A stretch of DNA of 64,000 bases from Streptomyces fumigatiscleroticus (GTDB taxonomy: Bacteria > Actinomycetota > Actinomycetes > Streptomycetales > Streptomycetaceae), in the NCBI RefSeq assembly GCF_014647975.1, contig NZ_BMQF01000021.1:81852-145851 (forward strand). The letters are read 5' to 3'. A program made the translations under genes and the position numbers. Positions 50,561 to 60,698 of this stretch are shown here, piece after piece (positions within the stretch are counted from its first letter, which is position 1; every line of letters starts with the position of its first letter). The notes beneath the pieces were generated by a model. The model did no database searches and was not told the origin of the DNA. It saw only the letters and a list, made by a program, of their open reading frames with translations.

Positions 50561-51088
50561 TCATCCGCCGCCGGGCAGCGTCAGGCCGAACCGGACGGCC
50601 CTGACCCGGGCTTCGAAGGTGAGCACGACGTTGCCGTCGATGTCGAGGCCCCTGCCCTCGCCGTGCGAGACGAGGGTGTCCCCGGACAGCTCCGCCTGGT
50701 GCAGCGCCCGGACCTCCCCCTCGTACGTATGGGGCAGCCCGTGTATGTCCACGGGCAGGACCTGCCAGAGTCCGAACGTGACATGCCTGTCGTCCCGGCC
50801 CTCCCATCGTCCTACGGCGACGTGGATGCCGTCGGTGAACGCGGTGAACATGCCGCCTGGGTAGAAGGCCAGGAGTGTCTGCTCGGCCTTGTCGTCGGAG
50901 AAGCTGACGGTGCCCCGCCAGGTGCCGATGACCGGATGGGTGAAGAGGTGACGCAGTGCCTGCTCCTGCGGTCCGGGTACGGCCGCGGCGGGCTGGGCGC
51001 CCCAGGGGCCCGCGATGCCCGCGGCGGTCACTCCCGCGACTGCCGTGGCCCGTGCGAGCAGTCCTCGTCGGTCTGGATGGCTGTTCAT
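50561..51088 (-). CDS. Small Tat-like secreted protein of unknown function
   Basis: A 175-aa protein with leader SHPDRRGLLARATAVAGVTAAG and an AAAV cleavage area. The mature part, about 135 residues, reads as a beta-rich barrel (HPVIGTWRGTVSFSDDK, LLAFYPGGMFTAFTDG, RWEGRDDRHVTFGLW, NVVLTFEARVRAVRFGL), reminiscent of lipocalin/allene-oxide-cyclase-type barrels in Streptomyces secreted proteins. It lies between the membrane reductase (74 bp) and padR (89 bp) in one direction, so it is probably part of the same operon and might be the partner or substrate carrier of that reductase. No catalytic residues can be assigned. Confidence 0.75.
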   Translation of the reverse strand: MNSHPDRRGLLARATAVAGVTAAGIAGPWGAQPAAAVPGPQEQALRHLFTHPVIGTWRGTVSFSDDKAEQTLLAFYPGGMFTAFTDGIHVAVGRWEGRDDRHVTFGLWQVLPVDIHGLPHTYEGEVRALHQAELSGDTLVSHGEGRGLDIDGNVVLTFEARVRAVRFGLTLPGGG

Positions 51089-51162
51089 GAAGGTGCCCTC
51101 TCTCTCGTCTTCCAGCGCTTGCTTTTCCTGTGTGTGCTGCGTGGTTCGGCGGTGCTGGGGCC

Positions 51163-53001
51163 TCAGGCGTCGAGGACGATCCGCTCGCTGCGGGAGCGGG
51201 AGACACACGGGTAGATGACATCGGCCCGCTCGCGCTCGTCGGCCTGGAGGACGTCGTCCCGGTGGTCGGGGATACCGGCGAGCACCCGGGTCGCGCAGCT
51301 GCCGCAGATTCCCGTCTCGCAGGACCGGTCGATCGTCGGGTCGAGCTCCTGCAAGGCGCTGAGCAGAGTCCGGCCGGCGGGCACGCGGACGATCCGTCCG
51401 CTGCGTGCCAGTTCGGCCTCGAAGGGCTTGTCGGTGGCCGCGTCCGTGCGTCCGCTCGCCGTGAACCTCTCGGTGCGGAGCGTGCCGTGCGGGCACGCCT
51501 CGGGCATCGTCGCCGTCACCGCGTCGATGAGGCTCTGCGGGCCGCAGCAGTACACCGCGACACCGTCGGGCGTGTCCCGCAGGAGCGCGGTCAGATCCGG
51601 ACGGGGATGGGTGTCGGACGGGAGGAGCGTGACGCGGCCGGGATACTGACGGGCGAGCGCGCCGGCGAAGGCCATCCGGTCCAGGGACCGTCCTCGGTGG
51701 ACGAGCCGCCAGTCGTGCTGTCCCGACTCGTCCAGGCGGCGCAGCATGGGCAGGAACGGCACGATGCCTATGCCGCCGGCGATGAAGAGGTGGGCGGGGG
51801 CGTCCATGAGGGGGAAGTGATTGCGGGGGCCGCGGACCGCGATGCGCGCGCCGACGGCCAGCTCATGTATCTCGGCCGAACCACCCCGTCCCGCCTCCTC
51901 ACGCAGTACGGCGATGTGATAGGCGTCCGTGGCTCCCGCCTCGCCGTACAACGAGTACTGCCGGACCCTTCCCGACGGCAGAACGACATCGATGTGCGCG
52001 CCGGGCTCCCACCGCGGCAACGGCTGCTTGCCGGTGGGCCGCAGAGTCAGCGCCACCGTGTCCCGCGCCACGTGGCGGACGTCGGCGACGGTGACCGGGA
52101 TCTCCCGTGAGCGCGCTGCCCGCCGGGCGTCCAGGTGGCGGCGGCCCCGCCTGGTCCTGCCGCCCGGCTTGTACAGCGACAGCAACATGGCCAGGACGAG
52201 TTGCAGGAAGGCGAAGCCGAATCCGGCGGCCACCAGGGCCGGGGTGGTGCCGAGCTGGGCGGTCGAGCCGCCGGTCTCGGCGAGCCGCTCGGCCTTCGAC
52301 GCGGCCGTCTCCAGGGTGTCGTGCAGCCAGCCGAACGCCAGGAGCAGGACCAGCACGGAGATCGCCAGCTTGGCCGCGACCCAGTAGTAGCGGATCACTC
52401 CCCACTGGGACGTCATGGCCACGCTGATGCCCGACATGGTCGCGGCGACGTTCAGCCAGGCCAGCAGGCCTACGTCGAACGTCTCCATCAGGCGGTACGC
52501 CGCGGCGACGTCCTCGATGTCGCCGCCGGTCAGTGCGGAGACACCGACCGCCGACATCATGAGCGCAACGCCGGTCCAGCAGGCGGCGGCGATGATGTGC
52601 ACGACCACCAGGGCCTTCCTGGGCCGCCCGGTGAGCCGTCCCGCCAGCGAGGCCAGCACGGGGACGACGGCGTACATCCCGGCCAGGGCCGGAAGGTCGG
52701 CGATGACGAACGTCTGGACCGTGGTCAGCACGAGCAGCAGCCAGCCGAGGAGCAGCACGTGCCCGCGGGACGGACGAGGGTGGAACGTCAGCAGCAGCGC
52801 GAGCCCGCCGGCGAGCGCGGCACACGCGATCCAGACCGGGGTGCGCGCTTCCGGAAACCGGAGCGCGGCGGCCACGAGGGGCGGTAACAGGCCCGCGGCA
52901 AGCGTGCAGACGGCGTAGCAGTACAGCGTGATCAGCGTGCTTCTGCTGCCGATGGCCGGACGCTGCTGCCGCTGCTGCGTCGGGGGCGGACGATCTGACA
53001 T
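51163..53001 (-). CDS. Membrane-anchored flavin/2Fe-2S oxidoreductase (fusion)
   Basis: A 612-aa fusion. Residues about 20-285 form roughly eight membrane helices, including VVHIIAAACWTGVALMMSAVG with a membrane His. Residues about 300-525 are a phthalate-dioxygenase-reductase-like domain: RQYSLYG binds flavin and AGGIGIVPFLPML binds NAD(P)H. Residues about 530-612 are a plant-type ferredoxin with C-x4-C-x2-C (CETGICGSC) and a distal Cys in IYPCVSRS. It would pass electrons from NAD(P)H through flavin and 2Fe-2S to a membrane acceptor. It is first in the operon with the secreted protein and padR. ATG 53001 follows GAGGAGG. A membrane domain fused to a PDR-type reductase is unusual. Confidence 0.85.
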   Translation of the reverse strand: MSDRPPPTQQRQQRPAIGSRSTLITLYCYAVCTLAAGLLPPLVAAALRFPEARTPVWIACAALAGGLALLLTFHPRPSRGHVLLLGWLLLVLTTVQTFVIADLPALAGMYAVVPVLASLAGRLTGRPRKALVVVHIIAAACWTGVALMMSAVGVSALTGGDIEDVAAAYRLMETFDVGLLAWLNVAATMSGISVAMTSQWGVIRYYWVAAKLAISVLVLLLAFGWLHDTLETAASKAERLAETGGSTAQLGTTPALVAAGFGFAFLQLVLAMLLSLYKPGGRTRRGRRHLDARRAARSREIPVTVADVRHVARDTVALTLRPTGKQPLPRWEPGAHIDVVLPSGRVRQYSLYGEAGATDAYHIAVLREEAGRGGSAEIHELAVGARIAVRGPRNHFPLMDAPAHLFIAGGIGIVPFLPMLRRLDESGQHDWRLVHRGRSLDRMAFAGALARQYPGRVTLLPSDTHPRPDLTALLRDTPDGVAVYCCGPQSLIDAVTATMPEACPHGTLRTERFTASGRTDAATDKPFEAELARSGRIVRVPAGRTLLSALQELDPTIDRSCETGICGSCATRVLAGIPDHRDDVLQADERERADVIYPCVSRSRSERIVLDA

Positions 53002-53041
53002 CGGGTCCTCCTCGCAAGCGACATCTTCAGTCAGTCTCGAT

Positions 53042-53057
53042 TAGTCGATATCGACTA
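53042..53057. promoter_or_regulatory. Perfect 16-bp palindrome, candidate PadR operator
   Basis: TAGTCGATATCGACTA is exactly self-complementary and lies about 40 bp upstream of the reductase ATG, where it would overlap the promoter of the padR-containing operon. It is the only AT-richer island in the neighbourhood. Confidence 0.65.
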
Positions 53058-53156
53058 TTTATGAGAGTGGAGACCGAAGACCGGGCCATCCATAGGGGAT
53101 GTCCCCGACTCGCCCCTGACCCGCCCCTGACTCGTCCCCGAGTGCGTGTAAGGGGC

Positions 53157-53681
53157 TCACGCCGGCCAGCGGGCAAGGATCGCGTCCGGCCCGAAGGCGA
53201 AGCGGTCCTCGAACGAGCCCTGGCTCAGGTGCGGATGGACCCGGTGCGGGGCCGGGTGCGCGGTGGCGTCCACGGCGCGGGCGAGGCGGTCGTCGCGCCG
53301 GTCGGGTGCGGCCTGTGGCGAGGCGCAGTGTGGGGGGCTCGGCCACATAAGGTCCCGGTGACGAGGGCGGCGCCGTCACGGTGTCCGAGCAGCGCCCGAC
53401 GGTACCGGCCGGCCAGTTCCCTCGCACGCCCCTGCGGTGAGGCGCGGCAGGCCGGCGCAGTCGATGACGCCGAGCACGGCGTCGGCCATCAGCTCCCGCA
53501 TCCGGACCTTGGTCCTCACGTCCCCCAGCACGGTGTTCATCCGTACCCCGAGGCGCTCGGCCACCGCCCGGGTCGACACTCCGGCCAGTCCCTTGCCCTC
53601 CAGCACCCGGAGCGCGGCGTCGGTCACCGCCGCGCTGGTGAGCCGGCCCGCGGAGTCCTCTTCGGCTTGCTTCCTGGTCAC
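53157..53681 (-). pseudogene. Frameshifted TetR family regulator
   Basis: The N-terminal part from GTG 53681 is clear: TDAALRVLEGKGLAGVSTRAVAERLGVRMNTVLGDV, then RMRELMADAVLGVID. The frame then breaks. RELAGRYRRALLGHRDGAA-type and DDRLARAVDATAH pieces occur in the other frames, and the protein end SFEDRFAFGPDAILARWPA is in a third frame with a stop at 53157. Together they make a standard TetR_C-type repressor with at least two indels. It is divergent from a flavin monooxygenase fragment, a common natural pairing. Confidence 0.7.
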
Positions 53682-53690
53682 CGACCCAGG

Positions 53691-53876
53691 CTGTGGCTCG
53701 CCGCGGAACTGCGCCGCGCGGACATCACCGTCGCGGTCGTCGAGACACGTACCGAACGCGCCACGCGTTCCCGCGCCACGACCGTGCACCCGCGCACCAT
53801 CGAGAGGTTCGCCTCACGCGGCGTGCACGAGCCGTTCGTGAGCGAGGGCATACCGCTGCCCGGTGGGCATCCTTGA
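53691..53876 (+). pseudogene. N-terminal fragment of an FAD-binding monooxygenase
   Basis: The frame reads LWLAAELRRADITVAVVE, then RATTVHPRTIERFASRGV and a stop at 53876. This is residues about 15-75 of a class A FAD monooxygenase of the TetX/PheA type (conserved GPTGLMLAAELRRAG and R..T..P...E..). The GxGxxG start and the remaining 400+ residues are gone. It is divergent from the broken TetR gene. Confidence 0.65.
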
Positions 53877-54631
53877 TGTCGGCGTCCTTGATGCCTGGGG
53901 AGTCCTCGGCGTGTTGCGCGTCGGTGCGGCGACGCACATCCGGCTGATGCAGAACAAGCACGCGAAGAAGCTGGGCCAGTCGCCGCCGCACTACCTGCCG
54001 TCCAAGGCACGCAACGCGCCCCGGCCAGGAGACCGAGAACAAGCTGGACAACGGCAAGCCGGGCAACCGCAAGGCGGTCTGCGGGCGGGCGTTCCGCAAG
54101 TACCCCGACACCGCCGCGACCGCGCCCCGAGCGGCAACCCCGACCCGGTCACGCGTGACCGTGTGACGAGTACCCGTTCGCGGCGGCTCACGAGTCCCCG
54201 GGCTTGCCCACGGCGAACGGCGGCCTGAACGCCGTCGGCGACACCGAGTACGCGGGGCTCCTGAGCGCCACTCGCCAAGGGGGGCCGTCGTCGGCCGTCG
54301 CCTTCGGTGGATCTCCGGGAAGTCCGGACCGGAGGGCCCGCTGACTTCCGGCCGGTGAACGACACCGTTTCCGGAGGACCCGCGCGCCCGTCGGAGACCG
54401 ATGGGAGCCGGCGGGCGGCCGAAAGGCCCGCCGGCACCCCGATCGGCGACCCGGTCCACCTGGTCGGGCCCGCCGGCGCATCGGGCACGACCGCCGCGGA
54501 CCAACGGCCCTCGCGCCCGCCGTCGGCGACGAGGTCGGTCACGACCTGGACAACTGACGGGGCGTCTGTCGTACAGGCGTCCTACAGTGGTGGGAGGAGT
54601 TCTTGCCACGGGGGACACGGGGAGGGTGGGA
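53877..54631. other. Gap with no recognised gene
   Basis: Coding-like scraps occur on the + strand (GLPTANGGLNAVGDTEYAGLL near 54203; DRRGPTALAPAVGDEVGHDL ending at about 54558), without starts or identifiable families. The last 50 bp include the ribosome-binding site GGGGAGGG for the NACHT operon. Confidence 0.4.
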
Positions 54632-55042
54632 ATGGATCCGGTCGTGCTGGCGGCGGGGACGGCACTGGTGGGTGCCATGGCCACCGATGCCTGGGAACAG
54701 GCGAGGGCGGCGACGGTGGCGCTCTGGCGCCGGGTACGCCCTGAGCGGGCCGAGGACGTCTCGGCCGAGTTGGAGGAGCTGCGCGGCCAGGTGCTGGCCG
54801 CGCGGGAGGACGGGGACGAGGAGACCGAGCAGGCTCTGGCGGGGGCCTGGCGCTTGCGCCTGCAGCGGCTTCTCGATGCCGAGCCCGCGCTCGCGGCCGA
54901 GCTGCGACGGCTCCTGGACGACCATCTCGGCCCGGCGCTCACCGGCGGCCAGCAGGGCGGGACAGTGGTCATGACGGCCCATGCCCACGACAGCGCGCGG
55001 GTGTTCATGGCCGGTGGGGACCAGCACATCACGGGTGCATGA
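54632..55042 (+). CDS. Small partner protein of the NACHT NTPase
   Basis: A 136-aa acidic helical protein. The N-terminus MDPVVLAAGTALVGAMATDAW is a short hydrophobic helix, the centre (about 30-100) is Glu/Leu/Arg-rich and probably coiled-coil, and the C-terminus is ARVFMAGGDQHITGA. That last motif recurs at the N-terminus of the next protein as SRIYQANRDIHIT. The stop overlaps the next start (ATGA, 55039-55042), so the two are translationally coupled. GGGGAGGG precedes the ATG. Similar small proteins next to STAND NTPases are common in Streptomyces but, to my knowledge, are not functionally characterised. It may be an adaptor or sensor. Confidence 0.8.
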   Translation: MDPVVLAAGTALVGAMATDAWEQARAATVALWRRVRPERAEDVSAELEELRGQVLAAREDGDEETEQALAGAWRLRLQRLLDAEPALAAELRRLLDDHLGPALTGGQQGGTVVMTAHAHDSARVFMAGGDQHITGA

Positions 55043-57897
55043 ACGCCCCGGCCGGCAAGCCGGAGCCACCTGGCGCCAGGTGGGAGGCGCATGCCTATGA
55101 CCAGTCCCGGATCTACCAGGCGAACCGGGACATCCACATCACCTACTCGGTCCCCGCGGCCGGCCACGATTCCGCCGCCCCCGGCACCGTCCGGTCCGCC
55201 GCGGCACGGATGGTCCTGCCGTCGCTTCTGCTGCTGACGGGCGTCGTGCTGCTCGGCGTGGGATACCGGACCGGCGACACCATCGCCGCGCTGGTGGGCG
55301 CGGGCCTCGGCATGGGGGCGGTCCCACTGCTGAGCTCCGGCGTCCGGCGCTGGCGGCTGGCACGGCTGCGGTACCGCCCCGACCTCCTGCGCGACCAAGT
55401 GAACGCCGCCGCCGCGCGGTTGGCGCTCGACCTGCGTGCGCAGTCGGAGCGTGAGGAGCGGGTGCGCCGGTTGCAGCATCCGAGTCCGCTCACCGTGCGG
55501 TGGACCACCGAGGAGGTCCTTTCCGACCACTGGAGCAGCATCCGGGCGGACGACGGAAGCGACGAGCCGCTGGATCTCTCCGGCGACATCAGGTCCGTCG
55601 CCGACGTCTACGCCCGGGTGCCGTCCGGCCGCCTGCTTCTGCTGGGGCCGGCCGGGGCCGGCAAGTCCGTCCTCGCGCTGCGTTTCACCCTGGACCGCCT
55701 GCGGCAGCGCGCCGACGGTGACCGGATACCGGTGATACTCCCGCTGGCGTCCTGGGATCCGGCGACCCAGGACCTGTACTCCTGGGGAGCCCAGCGGCTC
55801 GCGGCCGACCACCCTGCGCTGGCCGTGCGAACCGTCACCGGCTCCCTGCTCGCCGCCGAACTCCTGCGTGCCGGGCGGCTGCTGCCGGTGCTGGACGGGT
55901 TCGACGAGATGCACGCCGACGCCCGGCCCGAGGCGCTGCGCAGGCTCCGCGCCGGGCTCGGCCGGGCGGATCCCTTCGTCATGACCAGCCGTGTGGACGA
56001 GTACGCCGCCGCCGTACGGGAGGCCGACGCGGTGCTGCCCGCCACCGCGGCGGTCCGCCTGCAACCGCTCGACCTCGACCAGGTGGCCGACTATCTGCGG
56101 CGTACCACCCGCAGGATGGCCGCCGGCGAGACGGTGTCCACCAAGTGGGACCCGGTCTTCGCCTATCTGCGTGACCACTCGCGCGCCGCTCAGGCACGGG
56201 CCCTGAGCGGCATGCTGTCGACCCCGCTGATGACCGCCCTCGCGCGCACCGCCTACAGCGACACCGGAGGCGATCCGGCGGAACTCCTGGACGGCCGCCG
56301 TTTCCCGACCCGGGCGTCCCTCGAGGACCACCTGGTGGACCAGCTGATCCCGGCGGTCGCCGACCATCCGGAGAAGGCCACCCGTTGGCTGACGTTCCTC
56401 GCTCTGCGGCTGCATGCGCAGCAGACCCAGGACCTGGCGTGGTGGCGGCTGGGCCGAGCGGCTCCGACGGCCGTCCGGATCCTGGGCATGCTGCTGTCCC
56501 TGGGCGCCGTCACGGCGGTGATGCGGCGGATCTTCGGCGACGCCGGGACACTGCTCTTCGGACTACCGCTCTGGACCGCCTTCGGGCTGCTGTGTGCGAC
56601 CGCGCTCCTCGATGCGGCCCTGCTTCCCCCGGCAGCGGGCGTGCCGGCACCCCGGCGCTTCGGGCGTCCGGCATCGATCCCCCGTTTCCTGCTGGGCGCG
56701 GCGGTCTGGCTCGCAGGCGGGCTGCTCGTCGGCGTCCGGCTCTGGGAGCTGCATCCTGCGGTGGTGCTCCTCGTCTGCGCGGCCGTGCTCAGCGAGAGGC
56801 TGCATCCCCCCGTCCGGACCGAGAGCGCCAACAGTCCCGGGCAGGTGCTGCGCGACGACCGGCGCTCGGCACTGGCCTCGCTCGGTCTGGCCCATGTCGT
56901 GAGACTGGTCGACAACCCGCTGTGGGCGTCCCCCGGCGGTGCCGTGCCCGGGACGGGCGGCGACCGCCGGTGGCCGACCGCGGTGCTGCTTCTCCTGGCG
57001 GCTGCCCGCGTCGACTGGCCCGTCATGGCCGGCGTCGCGCTGGCCGGTCTCCTCGTGTACGGCATGAGCAGGTCCGCGTGGAGCGCCTTCGCGATGGCCA
57101 GGGTCTGGCCCTGGCTCACGGGGCGGCTTCCCTGGCGGCTGCTGGACTTCCTCGAGGACGCGCATCGCCGCGGCATCCTGCGCCAGTCCGGCGCGTTCTA
57201 CCAGTTCCGGCACGCCAGACTGCAAGAGCGGCTGGTCGCCCGCAGTGGACGGCCGGCGTTCCCGCGGCAGGCCCCCGGCCGGTCCGTGCGCGAGGCGGTC
57301 CGGTCGATGCGATCGGCCACGAGGTTCGTGCTGACCTACGTCCTTCTTCTCGGCACGCCGTGGATGTCCGTCGCTCTCCAGAGCGCACCCGGCCCGGTGG
57401 GGCGGGCGGGACCACGCACGGTCATCCCGCTCGCCTGTGAACTGCTGCGTCCACAGGACCTTTCGGCGGTCGTGCCCGCCGCGGAGATGAAGGTGTCGGA
57501 CCGCGAGCGCGACGAGAGCCTGCGCGACAACTGCTGGTGGTTCGCGAAGGACGGCTGGAAGAAGGGCAACCCGAGTGTGTGGCTCCAGACGTACGGGCCG
57601 TACGAGCCGGTGCCGGGGCACAGCGCCGTTCAGGCGGCCGCGGAAGGGTTCGACTTCGTCACCGGAGAACCCGAAGAGGGCCTTGAGCCTCCCGCGGGGC
57701 TGGGCGACAGGGCCGTCACGACGATCGAATGGCGAGGGCCGAGCCCGCAGGTCCGTACCACCGTCCTGATCGACAACGTGGTGCTCAGCGCCTCGTTCAC
57801 CGTGGGCATCGAACGGCAGGACGAACAGACGTACCGTGACCTGGCCAAAATCACCCACGACCTCGCCCGCGCCGCCGTACGGCATCTCGGCACGTGA
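55039..57897 (+). CDS. Transmembrane NACHT-type STAND NTPase with C-terminal extracytoplasmic domain
   Basis: 952 aa. Residues 20-38 carry the SRIYQANRDIHIT motif shared with the upstream protein. Two membrane helices follow at about 58-100. The NACHT domain has Walker A GPAGAGKS (203-210), Walker B LLPVLDGFDE (281-290) and TSRVDEY as sensor. Several membrane helices (about 475-680) and FRHARLQERL, the usual NACHT winged-helix end (about 728-737), precede a last membrane helix at about 760-780. Residues 795-952 then form a domain with Cys800 and Cys832, GLGDRAV and VLIDNVVLSASFTV, resembling DUF3558-like extracytoplasmic domains. NACHT proteins act in bacterial antiphage defence and signalling. 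The coupled two-gene layout and outside domain suggest a membrane sensor or self-destruct switch (inference). Confidence 0.85.
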   Translation: MNAPAGKPEPPGARWEAHAYDQSRIYQANRDIHITYSVPAAGHDSAAPGTVRSAAARMVLPSLLLLTGVVLLGVGYRTGDTIAALVGAGLGMGAVPLLSSGVRRWRLARLRYRPDLLRDQVNAAAARLALDLRAQSEREERVRRLQHPSPLTVRWTTEEVLSDHWSSIRADDGSDEPLDLSGDIRSVADVYARVPSGRLLLLGPAGAGKSVLALRFTLDRLRQRADGDRIPVILPLASWDPATQDLYSWGAQRLAADHPALAVRTVTGSLLAAELLRAGRLLPVLDGFDEMHADARPEALRRLRAGLGRADPFVMTSRVDEYAAAVREADAVLPATAAVRLQPLDLDQVADYLRRTTRRMAAGETVSTKWDPVFAYLRDHSRAAQARALSGMLSTPLMTALARTAYSDTGGDPAELLDGRRFPTRASLEDHLVDQLIPAVADHPEKATRWLTFLALRLHAQQTQDLAWWRLGRAAPTAVRILGMLLSLGAVTAVMRRIFGDAGTLLFGLPLWTAFGLLCATALLDAALLPPAAGVPAPRRFGRPASIPRFLLGAAVWLAGGLLVGVRLWELHPAVVLLVCAAVLSERLHPPVRTESANSPGQVLRDDRRSALASLGLAHVVRLVDNPLWASPGGAVPGTGGDRRWPTAVLLLLAAARVDWPVMAGVALAGLLVYGMSRSAWSAFAMARVWPWLTGRLPWRLLDFLEDAHRRGILRQSGAFYQFRHARLQERLVARSGRPAFPRQAPGRSVREAVRSMRSATRFVLTYVLLLGTPWMSVALQSAPGPVGRAGPRTVIPLACELLRPQDLSAVVPAAEMKVSDRERDESLRDNCWWFAKDGWKKGNPSVWLQTYGPYEPVPGHSAVQAAAEGFDFVTGEPEEGLEPPAGLGDRAVTTIEWRGPSPQVRTTVLIDNVVLSASFTVGIERQDEQTYRDLAKITHDLARAAVRHLGT

Positions 57898-58116
57898 CAC
57901 ACGACGACGAGGATCGACCCGTTGACGGGCCCGTTGACGGACCCGATCGGCGGAAAGGGTGACCGGCGTCGGACCAGCTCGTCTTAACGAAAACCTGACG
58001 CGCCGTGCCGACCCATCCGTGGGCCCATGGGTCACGCTCCGCATACGCTGATCGAGCCGTCCGGAGCGAAGAGCCGGCGGCCTGCACCGAACCGCACGTC
58101 AGGAGAGCACACCCCC

Positions 58117-60072
<1,956 letters not shown>

Positions 60073-60090
60073 GCGGTCGGTGGTGTGTGT

Positions 60091-60520
60091 TCAGCCGCCG
60101 GATGAGTCCAGGGCGGACTGGAGTGACCGGCGGTAGCCGTCGCTGGTGTACGTGGCGCCGGAGACCGTGTCGATGTCGGCGCTCTGCGCCTGGAGGGCTT
60201 CGGCCCTCAGCCGGGGGAGGGCATAGCTGTTGATCTCCTGGTCCCGTGGGTTGTCCGTGGGACAGGCGACGGCGGTCACGTCGGTGAGCTTGCCGTCGTC
60301 GAGGGTGACACGGACCTGGACCGGGCCCCAGCGGGTCGGCACCGAGTCGCCGGTGACGGTCTCGGTGCCCGCACCCGCACCGGTGCCCGTGCCTGTACCC
60401 GTGCCGGAGCCGTCGGACGGAGCGGTCGCGGGGGCCTGCACGGCGACGGTGGCCTGCGGCGTGGTGTGCGGCTTGAGCGACAGCAGCAGCACCATGCCGG
60501 AGACGGTGGCGGCGAAGAGC
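60091..60520 (-). CDS. FMN-binding domain protein, 5'-truncated
   Basis: An extracytoplasmic FMN_bind protein. A membrane anchor SGMVLLLSLKPHTTP is followed by a Gly-Thr-rich linker (about 20 residues of GT repeats) and the domain VQVRVTLDDGKLTDVTAV, NPRDQEINSYALPRL, DTVSGATYTSDGYRRSLQSAL. The Thr/Ser of SGATYTS is the position for covalent FMN attachment in related proteins. The first codons are missing: similarity starts at ALFAATVSG, where a histidine-kinase fragment of opposite strand begins. An in-frame ATG at 60495 could still start 134 aa. Relatives sit next to ferric-reductase-like membrane proteins and two-component systems; those are absent here, consistent with a deletion. Confidence 0.75.
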
Positions 60521-60652
60521 GCCGACGGCGGCGCGGGCCTCGGCCTGTCGATCGTCGCGGCGGTGACGGAGGCACACGGCGGAAGCGTGAGCCTGACGAG
60601 CGGTCCGGGGTCGACGACGTTCACCGTGCGCCTTCCCCGCACCCGCGAGTGA
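60518..60652 (+). pseudogene. C-terminal tail of a sensor histidine kinase
   Basis: The frame reads GGAGLGLSIVAAVTEAHGG and TTFTVRLPRTRE with a stop at 60652. This is the G2 box and last strand of an HATPase_c domain. Everything upstream is missing and the sequence continues into the opposite-strand FMN-binding gene, so this is a deletion remnant. Confidence 0.8.
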
Positions 60653-60698
60653 GCGGGGCCCGGAGCCGCGCGGCGGATCGCGGCGCCGGGTCCGTGCC

